Positions 59,901-64,000 of a stretch of DNA of 64,000 nucleotides are shown here, in pieces (position 1 is the stretch's first letter; every line of letters starts with the position of its first letter). The stretch is from Diadema setosum (Eukaryota; Echinodermata; Echinoidea; Diadematoida; Diadematidae). The translations under genes and the position numbers were made by a program. The notes under the pieces are model-generated. The model was not told the DNA's origin and did not search any database. It saw nothing but the letters and a program-made list of their open reading frames with translations. The stretch covers positions 9,963,643-10,027,642 of the forward strand of contig NC_092692.1 in the NCBI RefSeq assembly GCF_964275005.1, read 5' to 3'.

Positions 59901-62281
59901 GTGATGAGGGCGCTGTAGGGGGCAGGGGAGACCAGGCAGTACTCGGCTTCAAGACGTTTGCGGCGGCGACGGTGGGGACGCGCAATGTGGACCTCCTCTC
60001 GTCATCGCCACAGAGGAGCCCCGCTAAAGGTGACGACTGAAGTGACCCATACACTTTTTTATTTTATTCATGTTACAGCAGTCAGGGATACTACTTGTTA
60101 TTCCCTTCTTGCTAATGATGCTTTCTTGCAAATAATGTTTTCTTTGCAGCACTGTAGAAGAAACAGTACAGTGCACTCTTGTTATAACGAACATGGTTAT
60201 AACAAAATTCTGGTTACAACGAAATAAAAATTCAGGCCGCAATATTATCTTTTCTATGTTTTTTGTTTATTTGTTTGGTTATAACGAAATTTTGATATAA
60301 TGAAAGATAACTACCGGTCCCGATGACTTGGTTGTAATGGGAGTCCACTGTTATACGGTCTATGTTATCAAGGGTAGCCTCTTCAGTGTTGACATTGTTC
60401 TACTAGAACACCTTCTATTTTCATAACCCCAGTGTTGCATAGGGAATGGGTGATGTAGATATGGATAATTATTGTTAGGGTGTCATGATTGTATTAATTA
60501 GTGCAACCAATCTAAATCTGCTCTATACTTTTTGAGTCTGTGGATCTGAAATGGAAATTAATGTAAGACATGAAAAGACTTAAGTATGGAGAAAATAAAA
60601 ATGAGTGGAGTTTTTTAGGTTGACTTCACGAGATTCCAGGTTACCGGACTCCATTGGTTTGTGGTCAAGATATGGCCCAGAGAGTATTGTAAACTGATGA
60701 AAAATATGAAATTTATGCCTCTGTCAGAGAAATGTGAGGTGGCAATGTCTGCACTGGATGTAGATGTTAGCAAATGCTCTATTTGCCATATATTTTGGGA
60801 ATATGATATTTCATGAATTGGGACTTGTTAGACATTTTTATGCCTCCGCCAACGAAGTGGCCGGAGGCATTATGTTTTCAGGTCGTCCGTCCGTCCGTAC
60901 GTCCGTCCGTCCCGTTTTGTGTTTGTCGATATCTCAAGAACCGTGTGGTGGTTTTGCATCAAACTTGGTATGACGGTATATCCTTGGGGGATAATACTTT
61001 GTGTGGATTTTAGGGTCACAGGGTCAAAGGTCAAAGGTCACAGGTTATTTTGTGAAAAAAAAAATTGAAATTTCATGTTTTTCTCCATATCTCGCAAATG
61101 GTTCAAGGTATCTTCATGGAACTTAGTATATATGCTTGTACCGATGGGCAGTGATTATCTAGGGAAGTTGGGGGTCATGGGTCAAAGGTCAGGGGGTCAA
61201 AGGTCAAGGTCAACTCCTCAAAATATAACTACTTTCCTTATATTTATGCAATGCCTGAAGGATTTTTTTTAAAACTTGATGAATGCATGTATAACCCAAT
61301 ATATATTCTGTGGGAAGTTTCTTGCCAAAAGGTCAAAGGTGAAAAGGTCAAAGGTCAAGTGAAAGTGCTAAATTGCACTTTTTCCTCCATATCTCAAAAG
61401 TAACTCAAGGTATTGTCATGAAACCTACATATTTATGCATGTTCTACCTAACAGTGATTCTCTTTGGAACTGTGGGGTCAAAGGTCAAAGGCCAGGTTTG
61501 ATAATACTATTTTACCATTTGATACTGAAATTATACTTTTTCTCAATACCTTGAAAATTACTCAATGCATAAACTTGTGAAAGGGTCAAAAGTCAAGTGA
61601 AAATCATCAGTTCCCCCAAATACCTGCACTCTGACGTTTTAATCATTCATCCAATTGAACCTAGTGCTAGGAAAGTGAACATTCAGCACATTTGTGGCAA
61701 ACCTGTCATTTTGATATTTTGCCAATTGTGTGAAACTGTCATCACACATTGTCAAGACATTGTACTATAGACCTATTAGGAGAACCATGCATTATGGCGG
61801 AGGCATACACCAGTCGCCATAGCGACATTTCTAGTTATTTATATGATTGGTCGACATCCTGACCGAGAACATGCTGACTGAATGAGGACAAAGCATCATC
61901 ACTTTTTGAGAGAAAAATGGTAATTCTCCCACCGATGCAATATTCAATTCATTTGTGTTACGACAAATATATTTGTGGATATTGCTCAATTCACAAAATT
62001 TGCAAAAATGAAAACACTAAAATGTATTGCTTGTACAGTATTGTACACAAGATATTAACCAAACTGGTAAACATACACCTGAATATGATTTTCCTTCTCT
62101 TTCTGTCATATACCCACCAGACCCAATCTCACCCAGTGGAGCAGACCACGGGCACAGCAACGAAGAGCTCATTGTGGCAGCAGACAGCGTTGATGACCAG
62201 TTTGGCGCCCCCACGGGGCTCAACCAGCTGAGACTCGACGACGAGAATGAGTTTCCTCCCATGACACAGTGCACAGAATGA
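38838..62281 (+). CDS. WIPI2: WD repeat domain phosphoinositide-interacting protein 2 (WIPI2), complete coding sequence
   Basis: Ten exons: 38838-38908, 47762-47844, 49318-49484, 54517-54804, 55396-55466, 56153-56260, 57455-57619, 58871-58975, 59791-60029, 62121-62281 (stop TGA). All have GT/AG borders and matching phases, giving 485 residues; the vertebrate protein is about 454. WIPI2 is a seven-bladed beta-propeller (PROPPIN) that binds PI3P on forming autophagosomes and recruits ATG16L1. Visible hallmarks are [29 protein letters not shown], and the phosphoinositide motif FRRG at residues 221-224. Arg106 and Arg123 correspond to the ATG16L1-binding arginines of human WIPI2 by alignment from memory. 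The membrane loop region is residues 263-295. Exon 9 encodes a Gly/Ala/Ser-rich tail insert, longer than in vertebrates. The gene diverges from UBFD1. Confidence 0.96.
39942..40063 (+). other. candidate unrecognised exon in WIPI2 intron 1
   Basis: An ATG-led open frame ([20 protein letters not shown], then [13 protein letters not shown]) runs straight into a good donor, TTG|GTAAGT, after position 40062. The ATG lies in AAAAGATGCC context. I recognise no protein. It may be a first exon of an unknown + transcript, or chance. Confidence 0.2.
40709..41497. mobile_element. 36-bp perfect inverted repeat flanking 717 bp (WIPI2 intron 1)
   Basis: The arm at 40709-40744 (starts CGAATATTTTTTCCGTACAT, ends CGCTATGGGAC) is the exact inverse of 41462-41497. 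Perfect identity over 36 bases suggests a recent foldback element or inverted duplication. The spacer contains TG and CA tracts and unique sequence, with no recognised coding. Confidence 0.7.
41645..41885 (+). repeat. three tandem ~80 bp units
   Basis: Each unit reads AAATAGTAAATAGT(A/G)AGG, ACCTCCCTCAT(C/T)ACT, then CAAAaAACCC(A/G)GAC(A/G)AGAAA. AAATAGTAAATAG-like words recur near 40465 and 40520 in both orientations. Confidence 0.75.
41965..42088 (+). repeat. two tandem ~60 bp units
   Basis: GTGACCAGATTAATGGAGAA and CTGACCAGATCAGTGGAGAA each open a unit that ends in TAGTACATaca-like sequence. Confidence 0.55.
42089..43034 (+). mobile_element. possible solo LTR or stray promoter/polyA unit
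   Basis: A TATATAAGC box (about 42347) and an AATAAA signal (about 42964) lie 620 bp apart. Outer words TGTGAC...GTAACA are near-inverse, as in LTR ends. No primer-binding site, target duplication or retroelement coding frame is visible, so the boundaries and nature are uncertain. Confidence 0.25.
43035..46979. other. WIPI2 intron 1, no gene seen
   Basis: Contains degenerate 'TTCGCGAA/TACTGTA'-type fragments near 43960-44150 and 46010-46160, a (CTTT)n tract near 44803-44825 and poly-A runs. No convincing exon. Confidence 0.4.
46980..47446. mobile_element. MITE with TTAAAGG...CCTTTAA ends (WIPI2 intron 1)
   Basis: The left end TTAAAGGAGACCTCCGGATG continues with ATTTTCA and is mirrored by GAAAATCGTCTGGAATGCC continuing with CCTTTAA. 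About 467 bp. An 88-codon frame inside has no recognisable motif. Confidence 0.65.
47762..47844 (+). CDS. WIPI2: WIPI2 exon 2 (propeller blade 1)
   Basis: Reads [20 protein letters not shown] then KLEQIYEH. The acceptor is cttttctgcag and the donor CATG|GTAATA. Confidence 0.94.
47885..48744 (+). mobile_element. Helentron-like element (WIPI2 intron 2)
   Basis: Subterminal repeat ACCCCCGCCAAACGAAGTTT at the left and GTTTGGCGGGGGTATA near the right end. The latter is followed by the hairpin GTCGCTGTAGCGAC (48721-48734) and the terminus ATTTCTAGTT. The interior holds GCGGTCGGGC repeats and about four degenerate tandem units with TTGCCATGGTAACGGCAT. No coding. Confidence 0.65.
48745..50443. other. 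WIPI2 introns 2-3 around exon 3, no further gene
   Basis: Apart from WIPI2 exon 3 only short homopolymers (poly-A near 49130, poly-C near 49567) are seen. Confidence 0.4.
49318..49484 (+). CDS. WIPI2: WIPI2 exon 3 (blade 2)
   Basis: Reads [39 protein letters not shown] and [17 protein letters not shown]. Nearly identical to vertebrate WIPI2. Donor AAG|GTGAGC. Confidence 0.96.
50448..51217. mobile_element. 4-bp-TSD element, copy 2 (WIPI2 intron 3)
   Basis: A 770 bp element has inverted ends GGGCAATTCCGCGGTTAG and CTAACTGCGGAATTGCCC, flanked by the direct repeat ATAT (50444-50447 and 51218-51221). It is the reverse-complement counterpart of 34145-34871 with high identity. A roughly 40 bp stretch near 50655-50695 is absent from the first copy. 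Confidence 0.85.
51817..52198. mobile_element. Tigger/pogo-like MITE, copy 1 (WIPI2 intron 3)
   Basis: The left end TACAATGGACTCCCATTATA and right ends GGAGTCTACTGTTA and GGAGTGCACTGTA are inverted. The interior repeats (A/G)TTATAACGAA and CTGCCGGTCC words. CAGTG-type ends and TA targets suit the pogo/Tigger branch of Tc1/mariner. Confidence 0.6.
53045..53770. repeat. G+C-richer foldback region (WIPI2 intron 3)
   Basis: ACTCGGTCTCAG near 53264-53275 is mirrored by GAGACCGAGTTA near 53725-53736, and CGCGCGG words recur. It includes the perfect palindrome at 53215-53242. It contrasts in composition with the flanks and may be an inserted element. Confidence 0.35.
53215..53242. repeat. perfect 13-bp-stem palindrome
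   Basis: AATAAAAGTCGGT and ACCGACTTTTATT are separated by two bases. Confidence 0.9.
54517..54804 (+). CDS. WIPI2: WIPI2 exon 4 (blades 3-4, largest exon)
   Basis: Reads [20 protein letters not shown], then [20 protein letters not shown], then NCYLAYPGS and ending [15 protein letters not shown]. It encodes 96 whole codons between a tttcag acceptor and a GTACGT donor. Confidence 0.96.
55396..55466 (+). CDS. WIPI2: WIPI2 exon 5 (FRRG phosphoinositide-binding motif)
   Basis: Reads [20 protein letters not shown] then GVK. The two arginines of FRRG contact the two phosphoinositide sites in PROPPINs. Donor AGAG|GTGAGG. Confidence 0.96.
56153..56260 (+). CDS. WIPI2: WIPI2 exon 6 (blade 5-6)
   Basis: Reads [20 protein letters not shown] then [15 protein letters not shown], between ttttccag and GTGAGT. 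Confidence 0.95.
57178..57230. repeat. poly-C and poly-A tracts
   Basis: About 16 C are followed 20 bp on by about 15 A. They lie within a TTCGCGAA-type foldback sequence that ends TAAATATATGGCATGTAC near 57250. Confidence 0.8.
57455..57619 (+). CDS. WIPI2: WIPI2 exon 7 (membrane-inserting loop of blade 6)
   Basis: Reads [18 protein letters not shown], then [20 protein letters not shown] and ending [13 protein letters not shown]. In PROPPINs this is the blade 6 C-D loop, which forms an amphipathic membrane anchor. Confidence 0.95.
57727..58104. mobile_element. foldback MITE 'TTTAAAGGGA' family, copy 3 (WIPI2 intron 7)
   Basis: It begins TAAAGGGATGGTATAGTATT 107 bp after exon 7 and ends AACTAAACCATCCCTTG. 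The central palindrome TTTGATGAAAATCAG...CATCAAATAGA is as in copies 1 and 2. Confidence 0.7.
58455..58617. mobile_element. Tigger/pogo-like MITE fragment (WIPI2 intron 7)
   Basis: Shares CTATAACAAAATTTTGATAT, AAAACTGCTGGTCC and ATGGGAGTTGCCTGTA with the elements at 51817 and 60167; the left end is decayed. Confidence 0.45.
58871..58975 (+). CDS. WIPI2: WIPI2 exon 8 (blade 7)
   Basis: Reads [20 protein letters not shown] then [14 protein letters not shown]. The acceptor is ataacgtag, a weaker pyrimidine tract than the others, but the phase and sequence match the family. Confidence 0.93.
59791..60029 (+). CDS. WIPI2: WIPI2 exon 9 (Gly/Ala/Ser-rich tail insert)
   Basis: Begins RLDG as in the family, then a low-complexity [19 protein letters not shown] tract. 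It ends in a conserved-looking YTDD-equivalent region ([14 protein letters not shown]) with SP sites. Strikingly G+C-rich compared with the introns. Donor AAAG|GTGACG. Confidence 0.85.
60167..60353. mobile_element. Tigger/pogo-like MITE, copy 2 (WIPI2 intron 9)
   Basis: The left end TACAGTGCACTCTTGTTATA and right end TAATGGGAGTCCACTGTTA are inverted. The interior has GGTTATAACAAAATT and CTACCGGTCC words. About 187 bp with TA at the borders. Confidence 0.7.
60838..61836 (+). mobile_element. Helentron-like element (WIPI2 intron 9)
   Basis: Subterminal repeat TATGCCTCCGCCAACGAAG at the left and TATGGCGGAGGCATA (61793-61806) at the right, then the hairpin GTCGCCATAGCGAC (61813-61826) and the terminus ATTTCTAGTT. 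It has a GTCCGTCCGTCC microsatellite at the 5' side and degenerate tandem units with GGTCAAAGGTCAAGG inside. The end layout matches the element at 47885-48744 although the sequence differs. No coding. Confidence 0.65.
62121..62281 (+). CDS. WIPI2: WIPI2 exon 10 (C-terminus)
   Basis: Reads [20 protein letters not shown], then ADSVDDQFG and ends [19 protein letters not shown]. The ALRLDEDSEHPPM-like ending is conserved in vertebrate WIPI2. Acceptor tacccaccag. Confidence 0.92.
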
Positions 62282-64000
62282 CGTCTCGGACTGTGATCCT
62301 GTAATGCTCCAAGATGGCCGCCACAAATTTGCTTTTTAATGTGTTAACAGTCCCACCTGCTGCGATTGTCGATAAGGTATAGTCCGCGAATGGTGAAGAT
62401 GTGCATTATCATCATCATGTTGAGTTGGGATGCATATCAACAAGTTTGGCATGTGATACTAGCTGCCTCCTTGCAGCAGCATTTTCATTTGAAGTGACTG
62501 TTCACTCTCGCATCTATCAAACGTGTCGGAAAAACTGGCCCTTTAATGTTTACCATGCTTTTTGTTGTGCTGTGTAATTGGCACAGGGAAAATGATTGAT
62601 TTATTGTGTCTTTTTGACCATTCCGTAACTCTAATGCACCTTTAGACCTGCCATTGATGAATACTCATTCTTTTGTTCGTGCAAAGGTGTTTGTGAACAT
62701 GCTGTCCTAATAGCTGTGATCCATCACTTCAAATGAAGCAATCTACGACGTTTAGATTGTTGATTTTACAGAAGCTGTGATCACACTTTACTCGATTTCT
62801 CATCACGGAGTAGACATTTGTTCACTTCTGTTGCGTTATTCGCTACGTCGATAACATACCTGTATAGACAGAAGCCTCATTTACCAAATGCCTGGGGGAG
62901 GGGCCCAGGGAAAGTGCTGAAAATCGTTGTCTAGAGGCAACTTGATTATACCTCGAATGAATTGTGGGCAACTGAAAAGGGATACGTTTGATATTTCTTG
63001 GTGAAACGTTACAAATTTGGTACAAGCATTTCTCAGAGACTCCTTGCTGTCTCTAGTAGAAATTTTTTGAACATTTAGAGGGCTTTCACTGGTGGTCTGC
63101 TTCGTTACAGGAGTATGCAAAGTTGTGGCTCTAGATGTAAAATACTCTTCCAAAGTGAATGGAAGAGGAAGGAGGACCATAAGATTTGAAATTGATGCAG
63201 TCGGCGCCATCAAAATATCTGTAGGTACGGAAGCAGTTTTTCGCTCCAAGAGGTGAAAGTTGAGCCAGTGAACCTGTGTTGTGTAATGGCCATCACCGGT
63301 CATTACTAGCATGAAATATTGTGTGCAATGAAATGGGAATATGGTAAAAATAAGCGCTTGAAGGGGCATTTACAACACGAAACACAATTATAGCCAAAAC
63401 TTATCAGTGAAAGCAAAATCAAATTCATTTCATCATCAGATGTGCCATATTACCATGTTAATTTGCTACCAGAAAAAAAAAAAAAAAAAAAAGAAAGAGG
63501 AATGGAGGGAAATCAACCTTTAATGGTGGTCTGTACTCGCAAACTGTAATTGCCTCAATCAGTCTGATTTAGAGTGCAGTCATGGCTTTAAGACTGTGAT
63601 CATTTTTTGTCTTTTTTTTTCATCTTTCTTTCTTGCAAAGGAGTATGTATGGATATGATAAACTTCATTGCCCTTCAGTATGTATATGCTCTCGGTGGTA
63701 GAAACTGTTCTGCTTTGCAGTCTATGTAGCCCTGTATTGGTCACTGCAGCTGAACAAGCTCCATTCCATTTGTGCAAGAAAACTGAAAGCAAGGTTGTGG
63801 TGCAAACTGCGCATATCAAGTGCAGTGTATTTCAGCCCAAAAATGTTAGATATTTAATACACTGGCTCATATAAGATAAGTGCCACAGCCCCCTTCAACC
63901 TCTGTTGACATGTGAGAAGTGGCATTTTTTTGTTCACACAGTAGTTTCTTCTTTAAATTCAGAATTGTAGATTTAGGTTACCCTGAAATGATGCGAGATG
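62282..64000 (+). other. WIPI2: WIPI2 3'UTR and downstream sequence
   Basis: No AATAAA is evident before the window edge, so the 3' end of the transcript is not located. A poly-A tract lies at 63473-63490. A minus-strand open frame of 162 codons (62881-63369) has no recognisable domain and no initiating or splice context I can support; it may be chance. Confidence 0.4.

Noticed and set aside
62881..63369. 162-codon minus-strand open frame after WIPI2
   Set aside because: No recognisable domain, no splice context and ordinary A+T-rich composition. Kept only as a note within the 3'UTR entry.

Overview
The window is animal nuclear DNA: A+T-rich, gene-poor, with small exons, long introns and dense non-coding repeats. 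Two genes are recognised by clear similarity to conserved metazoan families and were rebuilt exon by exon with matching splice phases. The intron density, repeats of the 'gacctttgacctt' and 'ggacggacgg' kind, frequent 'taggccta' and 'acatgta' words and many foldback elements suggest a marine invertebrate, perhaps an echinoderm or another invertebrate deuterostome. That placement is inference. No prokaryotic, CRISPR or phage features are present.

Layout. (1) 1-1220, + strand: the last two coding exons of an SR-type (RS-domain) splicing protein gene that enters from the left, followed by its probable 3'UTR. (2) About 1.8-13.3 kb: no recognisable gene. It holds microsatellites, two tRNA/SINE-like or foldback relics and a 1.1 kb interspersed repeat. 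(3) 13375-20923, - strand: complete coding sequence of UBFD1 (ubiquitin-like domain protein) in six exons, convergent with the SR gene. A 5'UTR splice acceptor just upstream shows that a further non-coding leader exon exists; a candidate lies at 36433-36566. (4) 21-38 kb: repeat-rich UBFD1 leader intron or intergenic DNA. It includes a roughly 5.5 kb segment bounded by long imperfect inverted repeats (27677-33190), Helentron-like elements, a degenerate tRNA-Leu-like sequence and an isolated CpG-richer promoter-like island. (5) 38838-62281, + strand: complete coding sequence of WIPI2 (PI3P-binding PROPPIN of autophagy) in ten exons, 485 residues, divergent from UBFD1. Its introns carry many non-autonomous transposons. 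(6) 62282-64000: WIPI2 3'UTR and downstream DNA.

The three genes are unrelated housekeeping functions (splicing, ubiquitin-linked signalling, autophagosome formation) and do not form a pathway. Most of what is unusual lies in the repeats. There are two oppositely oriented copies of a roughly 750 bp element with perfect 4-bp target duplications, two TTAA-flanked piggyBac-like MITEs, Tigger-like and 'TACTGTA'-ended MITEs, and several elements with the subterminal-inverted-repeat plus 3'-hairpin design of Helentron derivatives. No transposase, reverse transcriptase or Rep/helicase reading frame was recognised, so the mobile DNA here appears to be non-autonomous.
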